Assembly: GCA_963841715.1 (NCBI GenBank)
Contig: CAWJDP010000003.1
Span: forward strand, 186,001 to 250,000
DNA from: DASPWW01 sp963841715
GTDB taxonomy: Bacteria; Actinomycetota; Thermoleophilia; Solirubrobacterales; 70-9
Direction of reading: 5' to 3'
Length of the DNA stretch: 64,000 bases
The notes under the pieces were generated by a model, which had not been told where the DNA came from, did no database searches, and saw only the letters and a program-made list of their open reading frames with translations. Positions within the stretch are counted from its first letter, which is position 1; each line of letters opens with the position of its first letter. The position numbers and the translations under genes are program-made. This document shows, one piece after another, positions 1 through 7,982 of the stretch.

Positions 1-1179
1 GCGGAATCCGTCGTAGTTGGCGGTGATCGAGCCGGCGCCGATGTTGCTTCCCTCACCGACCTCGGCGTCGCCGAGGTAGGAGAGGTGCGGGACCTTGGCC
101 CGGGCGCCGACGTCGGTGTTCTTGATCTCGACGTAGGCGCCGGCCTTCGCGCCCTCGCCGAGTCGGGTCCCGGGGCGGATGTAGGTGAACGGTCCGACCG
201 TGCACCCATCGAGGACCTCGCAGTCGGTGAGGTGGGAGTGGACGATGCTGGCCCGGGCGCCGATCGTGCACATCGCGAGGGTGGTGAACGGCCCGATCGT
301 CGACCCTCCGCCGATCCGCGTCGGCCCGCGGAGCATGCTGCCGGGCTCGATCGTCACGTCGGGCTCGATCTCGACGTCGGCGTCGATCCAGGTCGCGGCC
401 GGGTCGACGACCGTGACGCCGGCGAGCATGTGGTGCTCGAGGATCCGCTCGCGCAGCGCCTGCGCGGCGCGCGCGAGGTCGGCGCGGGTGTTGACGCCGA
501 GCGTCACCCCGTGGTCGTCGGCGCGGTGCGCGATGATCGCGAGGCCCTCGTCGCGGAACAGCGGCAGCACGTCACCGATGTAGTACTCGCCCTGCGAGTT
601 GTCGTTCGAGATCTCGCCCAGAGCCTCGGCGAGGGGCGCGGCCGCGAACGCGTACGTGCCGGTGTTGATCTCGCGGATCGCGAGCTCCTCCGGCGTCGCG
701 TCGGTCGGCTCCTTCGTCTCGACGATCCTCGCGACCCGCCCGTCGCCGTCGCGGACGATCCGCCCGTAGCTGCCCGGGTCGTCGAGCTCCATCGTCACCA
801 GGGTCGCGCCGGCCGCATCGTCGCGGTGGGCGTCGATCAGGCTGCGCACCGTCTCCGGCGCGATCGCCGGATGGTCTCCGGAGAGCACGACGACGGTCTC
901 AGACTCGCGGATCAGCTCGAGCGCCGCCCGCGCCGCCCCGCCGGTGCCGTCCGCCTCGGGTTGGACGACGGTCTCGACCCCGTCGGGGAGCGCGCCCGAG
1001 AGGTCGCGCTCGGGCGAGACGATCACGGCGACGCGGTCGGCGCCCGCCTCGCGCGCTGCGAACACCGGCCAGGCGACCATCGGCCGCCCGCAGACGGGAT
1101 GCAGGACCTTCGGCAGCGAGGAGCGCATGCGCGTGCCCTCGCCCGCCGCCATGATCAGGACGGTGAGTGAGCCGCTCAC
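1..1179 (-). CDS. glmU: GlmU, bifunctional UDP-GlcNAc pyrophosphorylase / GlcN-1-P acetyltransferase (3' end cut by window edge)
   Basis: Makes UDP-N-acetylglucosamine, the cytoplasmic precursor of peptidoglycan, by acetylating glucosamine-1-phosphate and then transferring UMP to it. Reading the minus strand from a GTG at 1179, the N-terminus carries the uridyltransferase signature LIMAAGEGTRMRSSLPKVLH. This is followed by the GTGGAAR and EINTGTYAF motifs, and then a left-handed beta-helix with hexapeptide repeats ending in NIGAGSITANYDG, which belongs to the acetyltransferase domain. 393 codons are visible with no stop, so the C-terminus lies outside the window. A TACCAT sequence 7 nt before the GTG could be a -10 box for a leaderless transcript. 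The neighbouring tRNA-Gln and downstream ispE/rsmA/metG fit the usual actinobacterial neighbourhood. Confidence 0.96.
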   Translation of the reverse strand, partial: MSGSLTVLIMAAGEGTRMRSSLPKVLHPVCGRPMVAWPVFAAREAGADRVAVIVSPERDLSGALPDGVETVVQPEADGTGGAARAALELIRESETVVVLSGDHPAIAPETVRSLIDAHRDDAAGATLVTMELDDPGSYGRIVRDGDGRVARIVETKEPTDATPEELAIREINTGTYAFAAAPLAEALGEISNDNSQGEYYIGDVLPLFRDEGLAIIAHRADDHGVTLGVNTRADLARAAQALRERILEHHMLAGVTVVDPAATWIDADVEIEPDVTIEPGSMLRGPTRIGGGSTIGPFTTLAMCTIGARASIVHSHLTDCEVLDGCTVGPFTYIRPGTRLGEGAKAGAYVEIKNTDVGARAKVPHLSYLGDAEVGEGSNIGAGSITANYDGFR

Positions 1180-1227
1180 GTAGGAATGGTATTGCGGGTT
1201 GGGCCTTCCGCGACGTGGGGCCGGCAG

Positions 1228-2004
1228 CTATGCAGGGAGATCGCCGGAGTGATCCGCAAGCCCGAGCTCACGCTCCCGTTCGTACTGTCGGACCCACTTC
1301 CGAATCGCGTTGTCGGTCACGCCGTACCTGCGCCCCACCGCGACGTAGCTCGTTTCCTCGATCTCGCGCAGAAGCCGCTCGTAGGGTGGGCGTTCGACTC
1401 TCCGGAGCTGAGGTATCGGAACACCCCGCATCCTTTCTCTACGGTCCCATCGGATTCCGCACGCTCGCGAGCAGTAGCGCTGCTTCGGGCGCTTGACCAC
1501 AAATGGCTTTCCGCATCGCGCGCAATCCAGCTCCACCGGCTGCGCCACGTTCTTTCGGCCGCGGTGCGTATCGAACGTGGCAGAGCAGTTCGGGCACACG
1601 ATTCGCAGGTTGTCGAGACGGTTGTCGTCCGGCACACCGTTGATGTGGTCGAGAATGAGCGCCATCTTCCGACTGCGCCAGTTCTCGTCCTGACCGCAGA
1701 TCTCGCAGATCGGGCGCTTGAGGCCGGCTTCGTAAAGCCGCCGCTTGAGACGGCCTCGCTGGTAGCTGGAATGCTCGACGAGGATCTCCTCCAGCGGAGT
1801 TGCGCGCACGTTGGGCTGCGCTCCCCTCAAGCGGCGATAGGGATCGAAATGATCGGTTGGCATCCGCCAGACGTCGTCGACCCATTTCCGGAACAGTGCG
1901 TGATTCCCGCCTGCGGCTCTAAGTCTAAGTCGCCGAAGCGCTTCCGTGTACGACCAGGACACCGCGACCGCTTCCCGCGCCCCCCGCTCCGTGTACCTAG
2001 GCAT
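1228..2004 (-). CDS. HNH endonuclease with N- and C-terminal helix-turn-helix-like segments
   Basis: Probable DNA endonuclease of about 258 residues. It has an N-terminal helical segment (SYTEALRRLRLRAAGGNHA), then a Cys-paired HNH core (CEICGQ, LILDHINGV, DNRLDNLRIVCPNC) near residues 110-160. A second Cys pair (CARCG ... YCSRAC) forms a zinc-ribbon-like element, and the C-terminus looks like a helix-turn-helix (SYVAVGRRYGVTDNAIRKWV). ATG at 2004 is chosen because a LexA-like palindrome lies 3 nt upstream; ATG 2013 and TTG 2028 are in-frame alternatives. It sits between glmU and tRNA-Gln, where housekeeping synteny is otherwise conserved, so it may be an inserted selfish or phage-derived gene. 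The target sequence is unknown. Confidence 0.85.
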   Translation of the reverse strand: MPRYTERGAREAVAVSWSYTEALRRLRLRAAGGNHALFRKWVDDVWRMPTDHFDPYRRLRGAQPNVRATPLEEILVEHSSYQRGRLKRRLYEAGLKRPICEICGQDENWRSRKMALILDHINGVPDDNRLDNLRIVCPNCSATFDTHRGRKNVAQPVELDCARCGKPFVVKRPKQRYCSRACGIRWDRRERMRGVPIPQLRRVERPPYERLLREIEETSYVAVGRRYGVTDNAIRKWVRQYERERELGLADHSGDLPA

Positions 2005-2006
2005 GA

Positions 2007-2020
2007 CGAACATATGTTCG
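2007..2020. promoter_or_regulatory. LexA-like SOS box (perfect CGAAC-N4-GTTCG palindrome)
   Basis: A perfect 14-bp palindrome, CGAACATATGTTCG, matches the actinobacterial/Firmicute LexA operator form CGAACNNNNGTTCG. It ends 3 bp before the preferred ATG of the HNH endonuclease gene. A chance match to this 10-base pattern is expected about 0.06 times per 64 kb. This suggests damage-inducible expression of the endonuclease, but the LexA binding motif of this organism is not known from the window. Confidence 0.55.
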
Positions 2021-2083
2021 CAGGCCAATCGGACGTGCTCGCCCGCTCATGCTCCCCGGGGCGGTCTTAGACTCAGACGCAGA

Positions 2084-2158
2084 TCCGGGGTGGTGTAACT
2101 GGCTAGCACGCGGCACTTTGGATGCCGAGGAGGTTGGGTTCAAGTCCTCCCCCCGGAG
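2084..2158 (+). tRNA. tRNA-Gln (anticodon TTG), weak T-stem
   Basis: Cloverleaf read by eye. The acceptor stem TCCGGGG (2084-2090) pairs with CCCCGGA (2151-2157), followed by discriminator G. The D-stem is GTG/CAC. The anticodon stem CGGCA/TGCCG encloses the loop CTTTGGA, giving anticodon TTG (2118-2120). The T-loop is TTCAAGT, but its stem (TTGGG against CCTCC) has only three pairs including a G-U. The U1-A72 pair and G73 fit a glutamine tRNA. No CCA is encoded. TAGACT at 2068-2073 is a plausible -10 element. Either a functional tRNA with a weakened T-arm or a decaying copy. Confidence 0.75.
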
Positions 2159-2172
2159 CTCAACACTCGTCT

Positions 2173-3366
2173 TTGATCGCCGATCTACACAGCCACTACC
2201 CGATGCACATCGTCCCCGAGGCGCCGCGCGAGGCGGACACGCTCGACGCGATCGTGGCGACGCGGAACCGGCTCAGGGCGCGGGACCGCCTCCGGGCGAT
2301 TCTCGTCTCGATCGCGAGCCGGTTCGACAACTACCGCGGCTTCTTCTCCGGTCCGCGCGTCACCGTCCCGCTGCTCCGCGAGGGCGGCGTCGGGGTCGCG
2401 CTCTCCGTTCTCTACTCGCCGTTCGACGAGGTCGACCTCGACCGTCCCTACGGCGCCGCGCCGGGGCGCGACTACTTCGCGACCCTGATCCGCCAGCTCG
2501 AGTCCGTCGAGGAGGAGGTCGCGGGCAAGCACGCCGGCGCGGCAGAGGTCGCGCGCGACGCCGCCGGGCTCGAGCGCACGCTCGCGACCGGCCGCGTCGC
2601 GCTCGTCCACTGCGTCGAGGGCGGGTTTCACCTCGGCTCGACACCCGGCGAGGTCGATGCCAACGTCGCCGAGCTCGCGCGCCGGGGCGTCGCCTACGTG
2701 ACGCTCGCGCACCTGTTCTGGCGCCGCATCGCCACCGACGCGAACGCGCTGCCGTTCCTCTCCGACTGGGCCTACGCGCTGCTCTTCCCGCAGCCCCGCG
2801 TCGGGCTCGGGGAGCTCGGCGAGGTCGCGGTCCGGGCGATGGTGCGCGAGCGCGTGCTCGTCGACCTCAGCCACATGAGCGCCCGCGCCCGCGACGAGAC
2901 GCTGACGCTGATGGAGCGCCTCGACCTCGCGCACGAGGTCCCGGTGATCGCCTCCCACTCCCCGTACCGGTTCGGGCGTCAGCACTACAACCTCGACGCG
3001 CGCGCGGTCGAGCGGATCGCCGCCCGCGACGGCGTAATCGGGCTGATCCTCGCCGAGCACCAGGCCGCCGACGGGCTGCGGCGCCGGCGCACCCGCACGC
3101 TCGATGACTCGCTCGGCGTCCTGTTCGCGCACATCGACCGGATCCGCGAGATCACGGGCTCGCACCGCCACGTCGCGATCGGCTCCGACCTCGACGGGTT
3201 CATCAAACCGACGCTCGCCGGGCTCGACAGCGCCGGCGAGCTCGCGGCGCTCGAGCGGGCGCTTGTGAACCGATACGGCGCCACGCACGCAGAGTTGGTT
3301 GCCTCGGGTAACGTCCTTCGCCTCCTGCGCGGCTACCGCTTCGCGGAGGCCGGGGGCGCCGGCTGA
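2173..3366 (+). CDS. Membrane dipeptidase, peptidase family M19
   Basis: Zinc dipeptidase of the renal dipeptidase (M19) family, about 397 residues, cleaving dipeptides including L-D types. The family metal ligands are visible: DLHSH at the N-terminus, the bridging Glu in VHCVEGGF, and His residues in VDLSHMS and VIASHS; IGSDLDGF also matches the family. The C-terminus (NVLRLLRG) is complete. The TTG at 2173 is taken as the start because the only upstream ATG (2122) lies inside tRNA-Gln. The only Shine-Dalgarno-like GGAG (2155-2158) is the 3' end of that tRNA. This suggests co-transcription with the tRNA or a leaderless message. No signal peptide is seen, so it is probably cytoplasmic. Confidence 0.88.
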   Translation: MIADLHSHYPMHIVPEAPREADTLDAIVATRNRLRARDRLRAILVSIASRFDNYRGFFSGPRVTVPLLREGGVGVALSVLYSPFDEVDLDRPYGAAPGRDYFATLIRQLESVEEEVAGKHAGAAEVARDAAGLERTLATGRVALVHCVEGGFHLGSTPGEVDANVAELARRGVAYVTLAHLFWRRIATDANALPFLSDWAYALLFPQPRVGLGELGEVAVRAMVRERVLVDLSHMSARARDETLTLMERLDLAHEVPVIASHSPYRFGRQHYNLDARAVERIAARDGVIGLILAEHQAADGLRRRRTRTLDDSLGVLFAHIDRIREITGSHRHVAIGSDLDGFIKPTLAGLDSAGELAALERALVNRYGATHAELVASGNVLRLLRGYRFAEAGGAG

Positions 3367-3384
3367 CCAGCTAGGAGGAGAAAC

Positions 3385-3843
3385 ATGGCCGCGGAATACG
3401 TGTTCATTGACGAGTGGGACGTCGAGGCACCGCAGGAGGCCGTATTCGAGGCGCTCGCCGACGCGCGCACCTACCCGGAGTGGTGGAAGCCCGTGTACCT
3501 GAACGTGGAGGGCGACTGCGCCCCCGAGGTCGGGTGCGTCTCCAAGCAGGAGTTCAAGGGACGCCTCCCCTACCACCTCAACACACGCTCGGAGATCACC
3601 GCGATCGAGCGGCCGAACACGTTCTCGGTCTCCGTCGTCGGCGATCTCACCGGCAGGGGCGCGTGGACGCTGTCGCCCCGCAACGGCCGGATACACGTCC
3701 ACTTCGACTGGCGTGTGATCGCCGACCGGCCCCTGCTCCGCTATCTGACGCCAATATTCAGGCCGTTCTTCCGCTACAACCACAACTGGTCGATCCAGCG
3801 CGCGATCGAGGGGCTCGAGCCGTACGCGCGCTCGCGCGGCTAG
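3385..3843 (+). CDS. SRPBCC (START-like) family protein, polyketide cyclase/dehydrase type
   Basis: A 152-residue helix-grip protein of the SRPBCC superfamily. These proteins hold hydrophobic ligands; the ligand here is unknown. The pattern is typical: an N-terminal strand (EYVFIDEWDVEAPQEAVFEA), a Trp-rich stretch (YPEWWKPVY), central strands, and a long C-terminal helix (NHNWSIQRAIEGLEPYARS). An excellent Shine-Dalgarno (AGGAGGAGAAAC) precedes the ATG. It follows the M19 peptidase by 18 bp, so the two are probably co-transcribed. Confidence 0.8.
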   Translation: MAAEYVFIDEWDVEAPQEAVFEALADARTYPEWWKPVYLNVEGDCAPEVGCVSKQEFKGRLPYHLNTRSEITAIERPNTFSVSVVGDLTGRGAWTLSPRNGRIHVHFDWRVIADRPLLRYLTPIFRPFFRYNHNWSIQRAIEGLEPYARSRG

Positions 3844-3881
3844 CCCCGCTCCTCGCCGCGCTCACCGCGGTCGCTCTCGTC

Positions 3882-4721
3882 ATGCCCGCCGCCGCCTCGG
3901 CGTCGATCTCGTGCGCGTACACCGAGGCGGGCCCGCCGGGCCCGGCGGGGAACGTGCTCACGGTTACGGCGAGCGAGGAGGAGTCCGACTCGGCCGCGAT
4001 CACGCGCGCCGGCGACGAGATCGCGGTCTCCGACGACCGCCGGATCGCCCCGGTCGCATGCTCGGGCGCAACCCCGACCGTGACCAACGTCGACGCGATC
4101 GACTTCCAGGGCGCGACCGGGACGAGCCTCACGATCGACGAGCGCTCGGGACCGTTCGCGCGCGGGGCCAGCGACGAGGGCGACGGCGGCTCGCAGATCG
4201 AGATGGACCTGAACTGGGACGACGACGGCCTCCTCGCCGTCTACGGCGTCCCCGGGGACAACGCGATCGCCCTCGGAGCGCTCCCCTCCGGGCTCGGCCT
4301 CGACCTCGACAGCTCCAGCGCTCAACCCGACGTCGACGCCACGATCGAGAACGCCGCCTTCGTCTTCGTGCGCGGGAACGGCGGCCGCGACTCGCTCGAC
4401 GCCGCGGGCGGCCCCGGGTTCACGGGCGGGCTCGATCGCGCCGTCGACCTCAAGGGGAGGGCCGGCGCCGACACGCTGACCGGCGGTCCGCTCGACGACC
4501 AGCTCTACGGCGGCGGCGGACCCGACGCGATCCACGGCGGCAAGGGCGAGGACGAGATCGACGCCGGCGAAGGCCGCGACACGGTCGACGCGGGCGCCGG
4601 GCGCGACCGCATCGACTCCCGCGACGGAAGCCGCGACCGCGTCCGCTGCGGCCGCGGCCCCGACCGAGTCAAGGCCGACCGTCGCGACCGGCTGCGCGGC
4701 TGCGAGCGCGTCAGGCGGTGA
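3882..4721 (+). CDS. Secreted protein with RTX (hemolysin-type) calcium-binding repeats; start uncertain
   Basis: The C-terminal third has RTX nonapeptide-like repeats (GADTLTGGPLDDQLYGGGG, then GPDAIHGGKGEDEIDAGEG) that bind calcium and fold after export. The N-terminal two thirds (about residues 10-190) is a beta-rich region with no recognised family. Just upstream of ATG 3882 the frame encodes a good signal peptide (RALARLAPLLAALTAVALV then MPAAASA). However, no ATG, GTG or TTG precedes it in frame until deep inside the SRPBCC gene; the in-frame codons nearby are GTA and CTG. The true start is therefore probably non-canonical near 3800-3840, translationally coupled to the SRPBCC stop. It overlaps the convergent MFS gene by 11 bp. 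Confidence 0.65.
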   Translation: MPAAASASISCAYTEAGPPGPAGNVLTVTASEEESDSAAITRAGDEIAVSDDRRIAPVACSGATPTVTNVDAIDFQGATGTSLTIDERSGPFARGASDEGDGGSQIEMDLNWDDDGLLAVYGVPGDNAIALGALPSGLGLDLDSSSAQPDVDATIENAAFVFVRGNGGRDSLDAAGGPGFTGGLDRAVDLKGRAGADTLTGGPLDDQLYGGGGPDAIHGGKGEDEIDAGEGRDTVDAGAGRDRIDSRDGSRDRVRCGRGPDRVKADRRDRLRGCERVRR

Positions 4722-6402
4722 CCTTCGGCCGCTCCTCGGGCTCCGCGGGCTCGATGGCGGCGAACGCGGCGGGGTCGATGCCGGCGATGCAGGCCTCGGG
4801 CAGGGCCGCGCATCCGAGCCAGCGGAGCTCCGGCCGCCACGCGAGCACGAGGGCGCCGCCGCCGAGCATCGCGAGCCCATCGACGAGCACCGCGCCGCCC
4901 GATCCGAGCAGCGCCGCGAGCCCGGCGGTGATCAGCGCCCCGAACGGCAGCACGCCGACGAACGCGGCCGCCCAGATCGCCATCGCCCGCGCCCGCATCT
5001 CGTCCGAGCTCGAGGCCTGGACGACGACCGTCGCCAGCCCGACGAACAGCACCCCCGCGAAGCCGCCGACGACGGCGAGCGTGAGCGACACCGGGATCGA
5101 CGCCGAGATCCCGATCCCGATCACCGCGAGCGCGGTGCCGAAGAAGCCGAGCAGCGCCGGCTCGCCCTTGTTCGGGCGCACGGAGAGCCGCAGCAGGAGC
5201 AGCGAGCCGAGCAGCGAACCGAGGCCGATCGCCGCCGTCAGCGCGCCGAGCGTCCCGGCGCCCGCGTCGAGCTGGAAGCGGACGATCCCGGGGAGCATGA
5301 ACGCGACCGGCGGCGTACCGAAGATCCCGCCGAGGAGCGTCAGCGCGATCAACGACGACATGCTGCGCTGGACGAAGACGTAGCGGAGCCCGTCCTTCAT
5401 GGCCCCGCCGATCCGCTCCGCCGCGTCGCCGGCGCCGGCACGCGCCCCGGGGAGCATCGCGACGGCAACGAGCACGAACAGGAAGCTCACGGCGTTGACG
5501 CCGAACACCCACGCGGGGCCGCCCTGCGCGAGCAGGAAGCCGGCGATCGCGGGGCCGACGAAGCGCGCAACCTGGAGCGAGAGGCTGTTGATCGCAACCG
5601 CGCCCTCGAGGTCGCTCCTCGGCACGGTCGAGGCAAGCATCCCTTGGAACGCGGGGAAGCTCAGCGTCCCGAGGCTGCCGCCGATGACGGCGATCGCACC
5701 CATGAGCGGGACCGTTAGCGCGTCGGTGGCCCACAGCGCCGCGAGCAGGATCGCGACCGCCATGTTCGCCCCCTGGAACAGCAGGATCAGCCTGCGGCGG
5801 TCGTAGCGATCGGCGAGCGCGCCCGCCGGGAGCCCCCAGACCAGGTTCGGGATCGTGTTCAGAAAGCCGATCAGGCCGAGCGTCGCGGCGGTGCCGCCGA
5901 GCAGCAGCACGACGTAGCCGAACGCGGCGGCCTCGATCCAGTTCCCGGTCAACGACAGCAGCACGCCAAGCGAGTAGCGGCGAAAGCGCGGGTGGCGAAG
6001 CGCGGCGAGCGCCCCCGAGGCCGGCTTCTCGGGCCCGCCGGGGGCGACCACGGCGGGCGGCGCGGGACCCTGGAGCGCCGTGACCCCGCCGGCTACGGAG
6101 TAGGCGTCGAATCCGCGGTCGCGCAGCCAGTGCGCGACGCGGACGCTCGTCGCCTCCCCGAGGCATGAGCACGCGAGCACGATCGGGACGTTCCGCGGTA
6201 GCTCCTCGACGCGGTCGGGGATCAGGTCGGGCTGGATCCGCTCCGAGTCGGGCAGCGGGCTGTCGGGGTCGTCCTGGCGGCGGACGTCGATCAGGAACGC
6301 GCCCTCGTAGACCAACGCCCGCGCCTCGCGCGGCTTGATCCTCGTCGGCGAGCGGCGGCGAAGCGCCGACGGCAGGTGCCAGCGCCTCGTCAGCGTCGCC
6401 AT
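4711..6402 (-). CDS. Rhodanese domain fused to an MFS transporter (EntS-like)
   Basis: About 563 residues. Residues 20-130 form a rhodanese-like domain (FLIDVRRQDDPDSP ... IVLACSCLGEATSVRVA), with the loop Cys in CSCLGEA at the usual active-site position. Residues 150-530 form a 12-helix major facilitator with the loop motif GALADRYDRRRLILL typical of the MFS_3/EntS group. ATG 6402 is chosen because GAGGAGG lies about 10 nt upstream. Rhodaneses carry persulfide sulfur; the facilitator substrate is unknown. It is followed by a convergent 11-bp overlap with the RTX gene and lies 28 bp downstream of pucR, probably in the same transcript. Confidence 0.85.
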   Translation of the reverse strand: MATLTRRWHLPSALRRRSPTRIKPREARALVYEGAFLIDVRRQDDPDSPLPDSERIQPDLIPDRVEELPRNVPIVLACSCLGEATSVRVAHWLRDRGFDAYSVAGGVTALQGPAPPAVVAPGGPEKPASGALAALRHPRFRRYSLGVLLSLTGNWIEAAAFGYVVLLLGGTAATLGLIGFLNTIPNLVWGLPAGALADRYDRRRLILLFQGANMAVAILLAALWATDALTVPLMGAIAVIGGSLGTLSFPAFQGMLASTVPRSDLEGAVAINSLSLQVARFVGPAIAGFLLAQGGPAWVFGVNAVSFLFVLVAVAMLPGARAGAGDAAERIGGAMKDGLRYVFVQRSMSSLIALTLLGGIFGTPPVAFMLPGIVRFQLDAGAGTLGALTAAIGLGSLLGSLLLLRLSVRPNKGEPALLGFFGTALAVIGIGISASIPVSLTLAVVGGFAGVLFVGLATVVVQASSSDEMRARAMAIWAAAFVGVLPFGALITAGLAALLGSGGAVLVDGLAMLGGGALVLAWRPELRWLGCAALPEACIAGIDPAAFAAIEPAEPEERPKVTA

Positions 6403-6430
6403 CGTCGCTCGGCCTCCTCGCCTCGCCCGC

Positions 6431-7684
6431 TCAGTCTTCGCTCGGCCGCCGCACACGGCCCGCGCCGGCCCCGGGCTCCGTCGCCGGTCCCGAGGGGGCG
6501 GCAATCCCAAGCACGCGCATCGCCTTCAGCCCGAGGCCGAGCTTCTCGCGGCCCTCGGTCGAGAACATGTCGTGCCCCGAGAGCTCGCGCACGCGCTCGA
6601 GCCGGTAGCGGACGGTGTGGCGGTGCGTGAACAGCCGCTCCGCAGTCGGGGTCACGTTTCCGTCGCTGTCGAGGTAGGCCTCGACCGTCGCCATCAGCTC
6701 CGTCTCGTACTGATCGTCATAAGCGGCGAGCGGCGCGACCGTCTCCTCGTAGAAGCGCTCGAGCTCGCGCGGGTCCTCGCTCATCGCCGGGAGCAGCAGC
6801 CGGTACGAGCCCGTGTCCTCAAACGCCAGCGGCGAGCGCCCCTCGGCCTCCCCGACGTTGGCCGCCAGCTTCGCCTCCTCGCCGGCGCGGTAGAGCTCGG
6901 CGGGCTCGCGGGTCCAGCGGCTGCGCGCGACCGTGATCGTGAATCCCGGCAACGAGGCCTCGAGCTCTCTCTGGAGCGCGCCCGCCGCCCGCTCAAGCGC
7001 CGCATCGTCGACCGCGGGCGCGATCGCCGCAACCTCGGCCGCGTCGGAGCCGCGGCGCGAGGCGAGCGAGCCGCGTGCGGCGCCGCGCAGCGCGCGAACC
7101 GCCAGCATCAGCACCCGCTCGCGCCATTCCTCGGGCTGCGCGGCGTGGGGGACCGCGCGCGCGATCACGACGCCTGCCCCGGTGCCAAGCTCGGCGCCGA
7201 GCTCGCCGCCGCGCGCCACGAGGTCGTCGCCGTCGGTTACGTCGCGCGCGAGCACGGCGTCGACGAAGTCCGCCGCGAGCCTCCCGCTCTCCCACTCGGG
7301 CGAGCGTGCGCGCTCGACCTCGAGCGCGAGCAGGGTCGAGACGGTGCGGGCGATCGTGGGGTCCGGCTCGGCCTTCCCCGCGCGGTAGCGGAGCTCGCCG
7401 ACGACGGCGTCGGCGACGCGAAGCTCGATCGTGCGCACACCCTCGCCCCCGCCGAGCAGGCGCTCCTCCTCACCGGCGGAGGCGGAGGCAACGGCGAGCA
7501 CCGCCCCGACGCGGTCGATCACCGCGACGCTCGCGCCGAGCACGAGCGCAGCCGCCCGCGCCAGGGCGGGCAGGCCCTCCCCGGACTCGACCGCCTCGGA
7601 GAGCTCGGCAAACCCGGCGGCACCGAGCTTGGCGCCGCTCGCGGGCCTCCCGACAGCGGGCTTCGTCTGACGCTCGACGCTCAC
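6431..7684 (-). CDS. PucR/CdaR family transcriptional regulator
   Basis: A 417-residue regulator. The N-terminal 130 residues resemble a GAF-like sensor (ASVAVIDRVGAVLAVASAS), the centre a GGDEF-like degenerate domain. The C-terminus is the PucR helix-turn-helix (LMATVEAYLDSDGNVTPTAE, then HRHTVRYRLERV). Such proteins regulate catabolic or transport genes in response to a metabolite. The GTG at 7684 gives MSVERQTK. The gene is directly upstream of the rhodanese-MFS gene, which makes that transporter the likeliest target; this is inferred from position only. Confidence 0.85.
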   Translation of the reverse strand: MSVERQTKPAVGRPASGAKLGAAGFAELSEAVESGEGLPALARAAALVLGASVAVIDRVGAVLAVASASAGEEERLLGGGEGVRTIELRVADAVVGELRYRAGKAEPDPTIARTVSTLLALEVERARSPEWESGRLAADFVDAVLARDVTDGDDLVARGGELGAELGTGAGVVIARAVPHAAQPEEWRERVLMLAVRALRGAARGSLASRRGSDAAEVAAIAPAVDDAALERAAGALQRELEASLPGFTITVARSRWTREPAELYRAGEEAKLAANVGEAEGRSPLAFEDTGSYRLLLPAMSEDPRELERFYEETVAPLAAYDDQYETELMATVEAYLDSDGNVTPTAERLFTHRHTVRYRLERVRELSGHDMFSTEGREKLGLGLKAMRVLGIAAPSGPATEPGAGAGRVRRPSED

Positions 7685-7727
7685 CCGCCGATTTTAGGCT
7701 CGGCCCGCGCCGATCCTCCAGCCCGCG

Positions 7728-7982
7728 CTAAAGGATGCTCGTGATGTCGTCCCAGAAGTAGACGATCGCCGCCCCGGCGGCGATCCCGAGCAGGACGAGC
7801 GCCGCGAGCACGAAGATCGACAGGACCGCGGCCGTCGCCTTCTCCCACGTGCGGCCGTACGACCCCATCGCGGGGAGCAGGATCAGGATCGTGAACGCGA
7901 GCAGGCTGACGATCGCCGCTCCGCCGAACAGCAGGTACTCAGGCGCGATCGTTGCGAGCGTGGCTCTCACGAGAGCGTGCAT
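7728..7982 (-). CDS. Small membrane protein, two predicted transmembrane helices
   Basis: 84 residues with two strongly hydrophobic stretches (about 18-38 and 52-75) and a short charged C-terminus (WDDITSIL). I do not recognise a family. It overlaps the end of the DedA-PAP2 gene by 44 bp in another frame, so it is likely translationally coupled to it and last in the metG operon. Confidence 0.6.
   Translation of the reverse strand: MHALVRATLATIAPEYLLFGGAAIVSLLAFTILILLPAMGSYGRTWEKATAAVLSIFVLAALVLLGIAAGAAIVYFWDDITSIL

Noticed and set aside
53..1183. Long open frames on the plus strand over glmU and many other genes
   Set aside because: They are Arg/Ala/Asp-rich antisense frames typical of high-GC DNA and lack any motif; the minus-strand gene explains the region.
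1228..2158. Prophage or integrated element at tRNA-Gln
   Set aside because: Only one HNH gene is present; no integrase, attachment-site duplication of the tRNA 3' end or phage structural genes are visible.
2122..2172. ATG 2122 as the start of the M19 peptidase
   Set aside because: It lies in the anticodon stem region of tRNA-Gln, and the residues it adds are not family-like.
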